From NCBI GenBank assembly GCA_026874595.1, contig CM049310.1:14794058-14858057 (forward strand): 64,000 nucleotides of DNA, written 5' to 3'. Numbering within the stretch: position 1 is the first letter of the stretch; each line of letters opens with the position of its first letter. Positions 39,101-49,306 of this stretch are shown here, piece after piece. This stretch comes from Sipunculus nudus (taxonomy: Eukaryota; Annelida; Sipuncula; Golfingiida; Sipunculidae). The notes under the pieces are model-generated. The model was not told where the DNA came from. It did no database searches and worked only from the letters and a program-made list of their open reading frames with translations. Made by a program: the position numbers and the translations under genes.

Positions 39101-42100
39101 TAATTCCTTTTGAGGTATGTTTTTAAGGAACATCCATAACATTATGCAACATATAACTCTCTTTTATGTCCCAATGGAGACCAAAAAAATAATTTTTCTT
39201 CCTTAAATATTATGATGATTTTAAAGTATATAACTCTGTAACCTGTTTTCCTGTGCAGCCAGGGGGTGCCAGGTCCATGACCTTGGCTGACAGTTCAGCC
39301 TTGACCCCTTCCATGCCGCCATATTCTTGATCTCTGTGCAAGGTCACCACCAGGAGCCTCTCAAAGCCAGCATTCTTGGAAAGTTCCATTCTACCTTCAT
39401 TTGAAGAGAACATCCACTCTGTTTCTCTGTAAATAATTGAATTTCAAGAATATGTTGAAAAGTAAATATCTTGTCCCTTTCATTGGTTTGAAGAGACAAT
39501 TACAACTAGAACCACCAATAGCATAGCATTCTGCACTCTCTTCATTCAAAGTAAAAGTATTTTTTTCACATATTAGCCCATTTGCTATATTTAAGTAGGC
39601 ATCCCTTGTTGAAACATAGTCCATTCCAGGCATGACTCAAAATCATCTAAAATAGAGCCTTTTTTCAGTTCACTCATGTTATGGGAAGGTGTCTAAGATT
39701 TTGAATTTAATGCAGGTAGCAGTTTTTTAGAACAGGTTTTACTGTTGGCTGTCATACTTTTACAGTGTCACGAGAAGACACATTAACATCACATGACCTG
39801 TGAACAATGACTATCACAGGTCAGGTTATACAGGTTACTCCAGTAGATGATTTCTGTGCAGGGTCACACAATACTGAATGCTTCATCTCTTCTTTACACT
39901 TTTAACGTTTAACTGAAAAAACACCACCAGATCTATATAACTTATGCATAATAACATGTACTTACCTCCCCTCAGGGACTATGAATATCGCAAACTTGTT
40001 GGGACTCGTCCTCTTACTGTCCACAATGTGAAGAGTGTAGCGAGGGGTACCTGTCCGGGCATTGATCAAATCTAGTGACAACTGCTCCCCCTGGTGGGTC
40101 CTGCAGAAAACAATGTCACACCTATAATTATGTAAAACCAGTTCAATTTTTTGATTGGTTAACAAACCTATTTACTAAACCCGTGTGCAAAAGGTGCATG
40201 TTTATTCTGATAATAACAAGTATCAACTACATGCTAGTCTATTTATTTAAAACACATAATGAGGCCTAGGCAGCTGAGTGGTAAAACACTAGGCACTCTC
40301 AGCTGGCGATCCATGTTTGATTCCAGCGTGGTTATGAGAGTGGGTTGTACTGGCCTGTCAAAGGTTGGTGCTTTTCTCCAGGTCGTCAGGTTTCCTCCAC
40401 CCTTAAAAGCTACTACCAAGAGCAAACATCCGAGCCATGGAGAGTGCCTCATATTAGTTATTATAACTAGTTGTAAAATCCATGTAGATAAATTAAGTTT
40501 ATATTAAACACATAATTTGAGGTATGGTTCAATTTGTTCTGATAAATTCACTAATGGATATATTTTGGATATTAACATTAACAAAAATTTTGTGATTTGG
40601 TTGAATTTGTTCTTATGAATTATAACAAGATATCCTTCATTCATTTTATTCCATTTTTATTTTCATTTGCATCTAAGGAGGAGGATATTGGTATATTTCA
40701 GAAATTAACATTGATCTGTCCTTGAAAATACATGTTAACAGATATATAAACACATTATTAACATGACACAGTACTGTGAACACTGACCCCTGTCTGAGAT
40801 GCTGTTGTACCAGACCATACTGCTGGACATGCTTCACAGCTGATTTAATATCTTCCACTGACTCTAATCTCTGTGCTTTCTCTGTGAATAATGCGATCTC
40901 TAATATCTGCAAGAATAAAAAATCTGGGAAATAAAGTCGGGTTTGGTAAAAGCTGATCAAATCCATTTTAGATTGGTGTCATCTATGCCTTGTATTAATA
41001 AACATAGAGTGCATGTTTTGGGCCTGGTGTGGCATGACCTGTCAAGTTTGGTCCTGTATCTGGGTATATTTTTATTCAATAGTGAATACAGTGACATTTG
41101 CATTTCAAGAGACAAAATGGATATTAAGGGTGCTTTGTGATCATTAACTTTGCTTGAATAGAGGACTATTGTTTTGGGTTAATTTTTTATGTTTGTGTCT
41201 ATCATACATATCTGAAAACAGTTTGGTGGACTTGGTTGAAATTATACATACGGGTCAGCAGAGTATAAAATTTAAAATAACTAAATTTTGGTGCTAGTTC
41301 CTGTGTATATAACCTATGGATGAGTGTTTCATTTAGTTTGGTAGCAATTTGTCACCACTGGGTTATATCATGTAATCATACAGCCAACTATGAAGTGTGA
41401 TTATGTTATGTGATGTCACTGAGAACAAGGACTTCAAAAGCCTTTGCCATTTCATGAAAGATGCCAGTAAATCAATAAAACAGCACTATTTTAAGACACA
41501 TTTTCTTTAAAAAAAATCCCAGGTCCCATCTTTACATCATGCATGGTTATCAGACATATCAGTCACTTTTTTAATTACAGACAGTAATCAGATGGAGAGA
41601 ATGAATAATGGATATAAACACAAACACAAATATAAAACATTTGCCATATTGATAACTAAAGATGAAAATACATTTAGATATCTTACTTGCTTCATATTTG
41701 GAAGTTTCTTGAACTTTGTGAAGACAAATATGAACACTGGCATGGTGAGTTCACGTTCATCGCTGTTCAACATGTCAGTCACCTGATGAACACGGATCAT
41801 CCAACTCCTATATAAATACACCATACACTTAGAGTGAGACTGTTATTCTGAATTTAGTAAATGCTAAAGTGTAACAAGAGACCCAGGGGTCTAATGTTCA
41901 CTCTGTGAATTACTGTGCATTTTGGCAGGTGATTAAAAAAAATGTTTCAGAAAGATCAGTCCAAGAGTCTCAGAGGAGACTCTGTTTTGGCAGATTATAA
42001 CAAATAAATACTTAATGACATATTATGGATAAAAGTGGAAAAGACCATTTCATCCCGCAGAAAGTAGGTAAGCAAAGGTGGCGCCACCTGGAGGTCAAAA

Positions 42101-45100
42101 TCATTGAGCAGTCACATGATCAATATTCCTGTGAAATTTGAAACTGAAGGCTGCAGCAGTTCCTAAGATATTTGGTAACAGACAATACATCCTGTATGGA
42201 AACCATCAAGTTGTCAAATTTTGCAATTGTCACAATTTGAAGTTCCGTAGATATGCCATCTTGAAAATGACTTAACTGAATTTATACTAAAATTATTATT
42301 TCCCTTCCTCCTAGTAACTGTTGACTATGATATGAAAGCCAAAGTATTTATACTTTATGACATATCTTGGAAAAAAGAGAAAAGACCATTACAGCCTGTA
42401 GAAAGTAGGTCAACACAGGTGGCGCCACCTGGAGGTCAAAATCATTGAGCAGTCACATGATCAATATTCCTGTGAAATTTGAAACTGAAGGCTGCAGCAG
42501 TTCCTAAAATATTTGGTAACAGACAATACATCCTGTATGGAAACCATCAAGTTGTCAAATTTTACAATTGTCACAATTTGAAGTTCCGTAGATATGCCAT
42601 CTTGAAAATGACTTAACTGAATTTATACTAAAATTATTATTTCCCTTCCTCCTAGTAACTGTTGACTATGATATGAAAGCCAAAGTATTTATACTTTATG
42701 ACTTATCTAGTAAGAAGTGGAAAAGACCATTTCATCCCACAGAAAGTAGGTAAGCAAAGGTGGCGCCACCTGGAGGTCAAAATCATTGAGCAGTCACATG
42801 ATCAATATTCCTGTGAAATTTGAAACTGAAGGCTGCAGCAGTTCCTCAGATATTTGGTAACAGACAATACATCCTGTATGGAAACACATCAAGTTGTTAA
42901 ATTTTACGATCGACAAAATTTGAAGTTCCGTCGAGACGCCATCTTGAGAATGACTTGACTAAATTTTTACTCAAATTATACCCCTTCCTCTAAGGAACTG
43001 TTGACTATGATATGAAGGCCAAAATATTAATACTTTGTGACTTATCTAGTAAGAAGTGGAAAAGACCATTTCATCCCACAGAAAGTAGGTAAGCAAAGGT
43101 GGCGCCACCTGGAGGTCAAAATCATTGAGCAGTCACATGATCAATATTCCTGTGAAATTTGAAACTGAAGGCTGTAGCAGTTCCTAAGATATTAATGGTA
43201 ACAGACAATACATCCTGTATGGAAACCATCAAGTTGTCAAATTTTGCAATTGTCACAATTTGAAGTTCCATAGATATGCCAGCTTGAAAATGACTTAACT
43301 AAATTTATACTAAAATTATTATTTCCCTTCCTCCTAGTAACTGTTGACTATGATATGAAAGCCAAAGTATTAATACTTTATGACATATCTTGGAAAAAAG
43401 AGAAAAGACCATTACAGCCTGTAGAAAGTAGGTCAACAAAGGTGGCGCCACCTGGAGGTCAAAATCATTGAGCAGTCACATGATCAATATTCCTGTGAAA
43501 TTTGAAACTGAAGGCTGCAGCAGTTTCTCAGATATTTAGTAACAGACAATACATCCTTTATGGAAACACATAAAGTTGTCATATTTTGCGATCGACAGGA
43601 TTTGAAGTTCCATAAAGACGCCATCTTGAGAATGACTTGATAAATTTTTACTCAAATTATACCCCTTCCTGTAAGGAACTGTTGACTATGATATGAAGGC
43701 CAAAATATTAATGCTTTGTGACTTATCTAGTAAGAAGTGGAAAAGACCATTTCATCCCGCAGAAAGTAGGTCAACAAAGGTGGCGCCACCTGGAGGTCAA
43801 AATCATTGAGCAGTCACATGATCAATATTCCTGTGAAATTTGAAACTGAAGGCTGCAGCAGTTCCTAAGATATTTGGTAACAGACAATACATCCTGTATG
43901 GAAACCATCAAGTTGTCAAATTTTGCAATTGTCACAATTTGAAGTTCCGTAGATATGCCATCTTGAAAATGACTTAACTGAATTTATACTAAAATTATTA
44001 TTTCCCTTCCTCCTAGTAACTGTTGACTATGATATGAAAGCCAAAGTATTTATACTTTATGACATATCTTTGAAAAAAAGAGAAAAGACCATTACAGCCT
44101 GTAGAAAGTAGGTCTTCTAAGGAACTGTTGACTATGATATGAAGGCCAAAATATTAATACTTTATGACTTATCTTGGAAGAAGTGGAAAAGACCATTTTG
44201 TCCCGCAGAAAGTAGGTCAACATAGGTGGCGCCACCAAAAGCTTATTTTTGCATGTCCATCCCATGATCATTAATTCTGCAAAGTTTCATGAAGGTAGCT
44301 GCTGTGGCTGTTGAGATATTTGGTAACAGACGGTGGACGGTGGACAGTTGACAGTGGACAGTGGACGGCAGACGCTGCGCCATGGCATAAGTTCACAGAG
44401 TGAACTAAAAATAATTACAGAAAGTCAAAGATAATTGTGACATAATAAACAGCTTGCTATAATATGTGACTATGGATATGACTGCGGTATAATGTCATAG
44501 CACTGCAAATTTATGTATTCATGTATTTGTGACATATTTCTGTAAATGTATACAGAGTGATTCCATACATATAGGAATGAAAAGAAATGGGAGCAATGTT
44601 ATTGACAAAAATTGATATAACGTTTTATGTAGTCTTTCACCAAATAAGAATATCTTAGTGAGAGTGTGGATAATGTATACATTTAATTGATATGTAAAAG
44701 GAACTGACTCCACGTAAGCTTTTAATTGATATATAAAAGGAACTGACTCCACGTAAGCTTCTTTGTTATTTCATTCTGCAATGAAGGCCTATATTCTATA
44801 ATTGTGATTTACCTCTCTGTAAAACTCTCTAAGACTGTCTGAACAATATGTGCCTGCGCTAGTGACACACAAACATAACGTCCTCCCATACGAAGAACTC
44901 GATCCACCTCTTTGAACATGCGTGTCACAATATCTACTGTTTCTTCTTGAGTATCTGTGAGCAAAGCATCTAATGTGCCTTTATCTAATACTACACTGAA
45001 TTCTCCATCTTCAAACTCCATCTGAAAGCACAGAAGACAATGAACTGTTCCAGGGACAAGAATTATTTACATTGACCAAGCAGCAAAGTACCTAAGCATT

Positions 45101-47599
45101 TACATGGATCAGGTTAAATTTAATCCTCCCCTGCTTAAACATAAAATGAAGGATATAGGGTGTCTTTCTTAGTTAGAAACTGTACACTACATCATATATA
45201 TCATTAATCTGTCTATTGGATGAGCAAGAGGTATGGATTTGACTATAAATACAATATTTAAAAATAATTATTCCATGTCTGATTATAATACAATAAATGA
45301 CTGGCTTTGATTAAATGCATTAACTATTTGATGTATTGTTATGGCCATATATATATATATAAAAACATTAACATGGAAATCCATGCATTTAAAAACTCTA
45401 ATACTTTTTCATAAGCATCCCAAGCCATTTTCTTTTTCCATTAACATTTCTTGGAGTCTATTCCAGATAGTTGAAAGATATACATTGCTACACTTTCCAT
45501 AACAATATATTACCATTACAAAAAGATATATTGCTAAAATAAAATATAACAATAATAAAAATGCTAACAAAAATATTTTTATAGCTATTACCTCTGTCAC
45601 ATCCATTTTCAAAAACTTCATATTTGGCCTGGCTTCTTTGTTCTTTGCTGACATCTGTTTGATGACATGGCTGCTGATATCAATGTTGACAATAGACTGG
45701 TACCCCACATCATACATATCAGCACTCAGCTGAGAATTACCACAGCCAATCACAAGAATCTTGTCTGTGGGCTTTATGTATTTGTGAAGAAGACCACATA
45801 ACTCTGGATATTCTCCATACCTGAAAGGAAGAATGTCACATCACTCAGTACAGCCTTTAACCTTCATTATACAGTACCTGGCCCTGGCAGCAGCTTGCAT
45901 AAAGACTGCTTTGAACACCTTCTCAACTGAGTTTGTCTGTATCTCTATATATTTACCATATTATACCTTACTCGTGCCCTGCCCTTACTTTCCATCACAT
46001 TTTACCAAAATAGTCTTTAAAATGTTTTGCTTTTGAGGTTGTACCTGTCAGATCTTTAAGTCTTTCCAGTGATAGTACTTAAATAGTCTTTCAACTGCTT
46101 CTGATGCTGCTGGCATAGATAAATACTGGCATGCAAAGTTTTTGAGAACAGGCAAGTAAATTAGTTTGGTTGCTTTGCTTTCCAGTACCTACCTGCTCTT
46201 TTTAATAGTATCAACCTTTCTCTTTCTCAAAAATTAATTGTCTTTAATTTATATCATCAAGGATCAGCCAACAATTCTTGGTCACTTGAATGGCTCCAGC
46301 TGGTATGGGTTTCTGTACTGGAAGTCTTTTTCTCAGTGCATCAAAGCCAGGGAACAAAAATCTCAGGGTGTGGCTTTTAATAGATACGCGGCTTATAATG
46401 GATAAGTTACAGCAGACAACCAGATCACTCTTCATACCAACACAGGGCTGGCTAATTTATGGTATTGCTGAACCTCTGTTTTTGTCCAACTTCAGGACAC
46501 TGGTGTACACTTAGATGATGGGGGTGCAATAAATACAAAATTAAAACAGGGACACCTTGGGTGGATAGCAATGAACTAAGGTGAGAGATACAAGTAACTG
46601 GTATGTATACTTTCAGCCTGAGCCTGTACTTGATCAATTAATGTATCTTTTTCACATTTTTGGTGGATTATACAAACACAGCTTGAATCTAGGGTCAAGA
46701 ACAGTGGCCACTGTGTACATCTAATCTCTATCATAGTGGAATAGTCTTCACTTCACCATGTCTTCCAATGATGTCACCCTCTTATTGTCGTACAATGTGA
46801 CAAGTTGCAGTCCTTAAGTAACTGGGATAAACAGACTTGCAGACCTATATTTTCTCCCTGCTCTGCATTTGTAACAAATTAAAAGGATGCAAAGATGGTG
46901 AAAAATCTTTGATAAGCTTTCTCTCATAAGATGAAAGGTGATCCATCTGTTTGCACTGTGTTTTGCTTTTGGTGCTTAAGGACAGATTTAAGCTAGGTTA
47001 GTTCCAAATTCTACTTAGCTACATTTACAGCCTGCAAATAATTCTCTTCTTCCAGGATTTTTTATAGCGCATGGACAGACTTCCAGACACAGTTGACAAT
47101 ATTTGATGCCTTTGCAAGGACCTTCCTTTGGGGGTGACTCATTTCTTTCATGCAGTCCTTTTACGATCTGTTGTAAGGTAAACATGTGCATAAAAGGGAG
47201 CATGTTTTAACTTGTGGGTATAAATTACATCAGAGCTGCTATCCTTGTGAATATTTCTCTTTCATCCTCATAAATTATGACACAGGGAATGTTTAAAGTA
47301 ACCACAGGCCATACAGAGATAACATTTTTTGACACACTGACACAGCTCACAGAAATTGGGTTACAATGACCTGATATCATGGTTACTTAGAGACATTATC
47401 TTGAATTTTTGGGGCTGTAAAATATAATTTTTCTCCCTATAAGATTGATAAATCATAAAGCAAACTGTATAAAAGCACACATTAAGGGAAAGAATCATAA
47501 TGCTTACCATTCAAAAGCTTTGTTGCCTCTCTTTTGGAAAAACTGCTCCCAGTACTCTGCGGAGGCAAAATCACCTGAGCTTTTAGGCAGCAGATTCAT
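28107..47599 (-). CDS. METTL13: METTL13, eEF1A lysine and N-terminal methyltransferase, complete
   Basis: Two-domain SAM-dependent methyltransferase. In vertebrates the N-terminal domain methylates eEF1A Lys55 and the C-terminal domain its N-terminus. Thirteen coding exons from 47599 down to 28107, all GT-AG with consistent phases, give 678 residues (human about 699). Start MNLLPKSS is the family start. The N-domain has motif [11 protein letters not shown] at about 54-63 and [24 protein letters not shown]. The middle has [31 protein letters not shown] and [13 protein letters not shown]. The C-domain has [11 protein letters not shown], motif [10 protein letters not shown] at about 473-481, [33 protein letters not shown] and GVFILNLV. 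Introns hold Helitron-like arrays, a probable solo LTR, SINEs and a MITE, yet the frame is intact. Tail to tail with DPP7. Confidence 0.96.
28925..29815 (+). mobile_element. Helitron-like element with ~300-bp tandem units
   Basis: Three units, each with ggtcaaggtcaccnatcttcgaacttgac, gagatatcccgctcac and aatcagaaatt(g/a)taggtg(a/g)(c/t)gcc. The 3' end is GC-rich (gacgccggagggacagacggatggacag, 29743-29770), then hairpin TAGCCcaTCAGCC taa GGGCTGAgGGCTA and CTAA at about 29812. It lies in the last METTL13 intron. Confidence 0.75.
29852..31556 (+). mobile_element. Helitron-like element with ~175-bp tandem units and canonical 3' end
   Basis: About eight units of 170-180 bp: ggtctggagccctcataggtaccaatcatccctgtgaattt, gggaaagctgcag, ttgttgttgagttatcgca, aaatcagcgattgggctgtggcggccatatt. 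The 3' end has gacggaaggaaggatggacgg, a perfect 7-bp stem CCGCTTG-T-CAAGCGG (31534-31548), then CTAA at 31553-31556 followed by T. Stem plus CTRR before T is the Helitron 3' signature. The inverted sister copy is 60327-63212. Confidence 0.82.
31587..31715 (-). CDS. METTL13: METTL13 coding exon 12
   Basis: Acceptor tattttag; donor CTACAG|gtaaga. Residues 536-578: [34 protein letters not shown]. Confidence 0.94.
32305..32497. repeat. Inverted repeat flanking a (TA)n tract, with a second (TA)n tract
   Basis: Left arm 32322-32352 (agatattttacaccccctgc...) and right arm 32401-32433 (...gcagggggtgtaaaatatct) are near-perfect inverted copies; the similarity continues outward (gttagtaat versus the complement of actactgac). 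The loop is TA dinucleotides (32353-32399). A second TA tract follows at 32450-32496. It could extrude as a cruciform. METTL13 intron. Confidence 0.85.
33180..33315 (-). CDS. METTL13: METTL13 coding exon 11
   Basis: Acceptor ttcctcttag; donor AAGG|gtatgg. Residues 491-535: [18 protein letters not shown] and [13 protein letters not shown]. Confidence 0.94.
34081..34651 (+). mobile_element. Probable solo LTR
   Basis: 571 bp bounded by TGTAACA (34081) and TGTTACA (34645-34651), a perfect 7-bp inverted pair of TG...CA type. It is GC-richer than the surrounding intron, with a TATA-like tttaagtagagc at 34170 and ATTAAA at about 34499. No internal coding region or second LTR is nearby. I could not match target-site duplications (ggct against cttt), so the exact ends or orientation may be off. 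Confidence 0.55.
34840..34995 (-). mobile_element. tRNA-derived SINE
   Basis: Reverse complement: ggacttggcctggtgattaagatg (box A) followed by gaaggttccaggtgtgatgcc (box B-like, slightly altered). The layout fits a Ser/Leu-type tRNA head. METTL13 intron, just 3' of exon 10 on the plus strand. Confidence 0.5.
35054..35130 (-). CDS. METTL13: METTL13 coding exon 10
   Basis: Acceptor tctcttcag; donor CCGAAG|gttagt. Residues 465-490: [23 protein letters not shown] motif I of the C-terminal domain. Confidence 0.94.
35631..35756 (-). CDS. METTL13: METTL13 coding exon 9
   Basis: Acceptor tgtttttcag; donor TATG|gtaaaa. Residues 424-464: a basic KKKGGKK stretch, then [20 protein letters not shown] at the start of the C-terminal methyltransferase domain. 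Confidence 0.93.
35866..36060. repeat. Cluster of ctaggcagc(c/t)gacaatgt repeats
   Basis: tctaggcagc-gacaatgt occurs at about 35876 and 35926, and inverted forms (cctgcctagacag, cagctgacag, cagctgcttag) follow to 36055. Short, imperfect, mixed orientation. Origin unknown. Confidence 0.45.
36088..36135. repeat. (TA)n microsatellite
   Basis: Uninterrupted TA dinucleotides of about 45 bases in the METTL13 intron. Confidence 0.95.
36640..36989 (-). mobile_element. MITE copy, TTAA family
   Basis: Matches the reverse complement of 60573-61079 almost end to end: cacagtccac...gtttaccataacaaggc, agaacatgtattac, tgattgacacgttgtgg, gcactgtgtttatgtt, atgctttata. The right end is ggtccctTTAA (TTAA at 36986). 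The left end is eroded. Confidence 0.65.
37560..37668 (-). mobile_element. tRNA-derived SINE
   Basis: Reverse complement carries tggctcaggggtagagcgc (box A) and gtgagttcaaatttt (box B) with tRNA-like spacing. The fold is degraded and it sits in an intron, so it is a SINE head, not a tRNA gene. Confidence 0.6.
38438..38615 (-). CDS. METTL13: METTL13 coding exon 8
   Basis: Acceptor tattacag; donor GGCAG|gtcagt. Residues 364-422 plus a split codon: [19 protein letters not shown] and [14 protein letters not shown]. Confidence 0.94.
39243..39426 (-). CDS. METTL13: METTL13 coding exon 7
   Basis: Acceptor atttacag; donor AAACAG|gttaca. Residues 303-363: [26 protein letters not shown] and [13 protein letters not shown]. 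Confidence 0.94.
39966..40100 (-). CDS. METTL13: METTL13 coding exon 6
   Basis: Acceptor ttctgcag; donor GGGAG|gtaagt. Residues 258-302: [20 protein letters not shown] and [10 protein letters not shown], strongly conserved in METTL13. Confidence 0.94.
40260..40425 (+). mobile_element. tRNA-derived SINE
   Basis: ggcagctgagtggtaaaacactaggc (box A) then gtttgattccagcg (box B), followed by a body with ggttggtgcttttctccaggtcgtcaggtttcctccaccc, which resembles the conserved central domain (gttctccggnttcctcccac) of several metazoan SINE superfamilies. METTL13 intron between exons 5 and 6. Confidence 0.65.
40788..40906 (-). CDS. METTL13: METTL13 coding exon 5
   Basis: Acceptor attcttgcag; donor CAGGG|gtcagt. 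Residues 218-257, including [20 protein letters not shown], a less conserved linker between domains. Confidence 0.9.
41687..41807 (-). CDS. METTL13: METTL13 coding exon 4
   Basis: Acceptor tatatag; donor AAGCAA|gtaaga. Residues 178-217: [13 protein letters not shown] and [15 protein letters not shown]. The intron between this exon and exon 3 holds the 341-bp array. Confidence 0.93.
41873..44408 (+). mobile_element. Helitron-like element with 341-bp tandem units
   Basis: 5' end ACAAGAGACCCaGGGGTCTAATGttcactctgtgaa. Units of about 341 bp begin at GGTGGCGCCACCTGGAGGTC, with the perfect palindrome at 42077, 42418, 42759, 43098, 43441, 43779 and 44225 (spacings 341, 341, 339, 343, 338, 446). The 3' part is GC-rich (ggacggtggacagttgacag...), then ggcataagTTCACagaGTGAACTAA ending about 44408. 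The TTCACTCTGTGAA motif occurs at both ends in opposite orientation. METTL13 intron between exons 3 and 4. Confidence 0.85.
44685..44762. repeat. 39-bp tandem duplication
   Basis: aattgatatrtaaaaggaactgactccacgtaagctt occurs at 44685 and 44724 with one or two differences, about 50 bases from METTL13 exon 3. Confidence 0.85.
44813..45021 (-). CDS. METTL13: METTL13 coding exon 3
   Basis: Acceptor gctttcag; donor GAGAG|gtaaat. Residues 108-177: [15 protein letters not shown] and [14 protein letters not shown], the second half of the N-terminal methyltransferase fold. Confidence 0.95.
45592..45820 (-). CDS. METTL13: METTL13 coding exon 2
   Basis: Acceptor tcctttcag; donor ACAGAG|gtaata. Residues 31-107: WYGEYPEL, SAM motif [11 protein letters not shown], then [13 protein letters not shown] (acidic SAM-ribose loop) and FLKMDVTE. 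Confidence 0.95.
45821..47507 (-). other. METTL13 intron 1, nothing recognised
   Basis: No exon or repeat boundary seen on either strand. Confidence 0.4.
47508..47599 (-). CDS. METTL13: METTL13 coding exon 1
   Basis: ATG at 47599; donor GAATG|gtaagc. It encodes MNLLPKSS and [11 protein letters not shown], the characteristic start. The ATG directly follows ...gtcaacag, so a non-coding 5' exon further right may splice onto the start codon; I could not place one. Confidence 0.93.
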
Positions 47600-47761
47600 C
47601 TGTTGACAATAACAATATTAATAATGACAGTCAGTATTTGTATATTTTGCCAAATCTCTATCAATCAGACTCTGAGCAATAACCCTCACATGAACACCAA
47701 CATACAATGTACGCATTCCCTTAAATGTTAATCACTGTATCAATCCCCATAGCCCAAATTC

Positions 47762-47762
47762 T

Positions 47763-47793
<31 letters not shown>
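47762..47793. repeat. (CT)n microsatellite
   Basis: A C-run followed by about 14 CT dinucleotides, upstream of METTL13. Confidence 0.9.
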
Positions 47794-47794
<1 letters not shown>

Positions 47795-49306
47795 TCAGGA
47801 TATTTCTCTCTTGTTAAATAATCTGTTGAATAAAACATTTACATGTATATAAATAACCAACATCTTGTTGTCAGAGATAAGTTTTTAAATTGGTTTTGTG
47901 GGAAGATTTTAATGGGAAGTGAATATAAAACCTTTGTTTCTAAGAACCTGAAGGAAATGCTATAATTTATGGAACACTTCATTGTACCCTGTTATCCATA
48001 CTATACCAATCTGCAGCCAGCTCTATGTTTTCCAGTACAATTTTTTTAATATGACAGCACAACAACATGGCACATTGGCTCTAGGATGGCCCTCAAATAT
48101 CTGTTTTGCTAACCAATTTTTATACTAAAGCAGGATATATATTTGATGGGGATAGAGTCAAAACAAGGGACCCATGGGTCAAGTCACTCAGGTTAATTTC
48201 GAAGAATTGTAGCAAAAGCAAAAATACTTTTTTTTTATATACATTAGCATTTAAAAGCTAAGAGGAAATAGTCCTGCTAACTGGTGATAATCAAATATTA
48301 TATATTTTTTATTTATTTGGGAGGGGTTCAAAAAAGCAATTTATTTGAGCAAATATGAATGCAATGACAGTATACTAAACAGTGGTAGAATGATGATAAG
48401 GCTATTTGTTGAAGGATCTATAGTGTATGGAAGTCTGCAGGATTTCAGTTTGACAGGTATATAATGTTATGATTAACTATGCGGATGAGGGGATTTATGA
48501 ATCTGTGACTGTATGAAATAATATTTCTTCGGTCATGACAAGGTACATTATTTTGATGCCCACCACGTCTACATATTACACAATACTGACATAATTTCTG
48601 GCATGTACATAGGTACCTATGGACAAATAGTTATACAAAATATAAAAATATGAATACATCTTATTTATCTTGTTCTTGTTTACTGAGGCTGACATTGGGA
48701 TGGGGTTTGGAGAAGGGAATAATGAGGGCAGCAAGGAGGACTGGATGTAGAGAGAAAAGGAGACAGAGAGAGAGGGGGGACAGAGCATTCAGCAGTAATT
48801 AAACACCTGGAAGGTTAAATCTAAAATATTATGAAATGTGGATAAAGTTTGAGAGGAAGAGGTAATCTAGGCCATGGTTGGATGATATGATTGAAGCAAT
48901 TGTTGCAAATAATATTTTGAGTTCTGACCATGCGTTTCCATTGGTTACCTTTTTTGATAAGCTGTTGACAGTTCCAACAGTTTACACATTTGTCTAATGA
49001 GATCCAATTTATTTAATAAACCTTTTTTTTTAATTTTATGATATGTATACAGTAGCCATAATGTCCCAACTCCGCAGATGGTATGACTTGAAAGGGGAGG
49101 AGGGTGGTTATGATTGGAGATACAACGCCTCTGTCTCCCTGTATATATTTTCTTTAATTATTATATTTAATGCTATAGCAATAGAACTATTGTTCACAGT
49201 GCCAAGGAGCAAGGACCCAGTGGGGTGAAGAAGGGGATGGTGGGAGTTACAACACCGTTGCATATACATACAGGATATGAAATTTAATTCAACAGTGCTT
49301 ATAAGA
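47794..49306. other. Intergenic stretch with one element terminus
   Basis: acaagGGACCCatGGGTCaagtcactcagg at 48173-48195 is an isolated 5' terminus of the Helitron-like family (plus strand); its body is not recognisable. A purine-rich tract lies at 48711-48782. No gene seen, including no certain METTL13 5' exon. Confidence 0.45.

Noticed and set aside
37560-40425. Functional tRNA genes
   Set aside because: Box A and B are present, but arms are mismatched and SINE-like bodies follow.
47015-47203. Cysteine-rich 62-codon frame on the minus strand ([10 protein letters not shown])
   Set aside because: No splice sites, no domain spacing of a known zinc-binding family, inside METTL13 intron 1.
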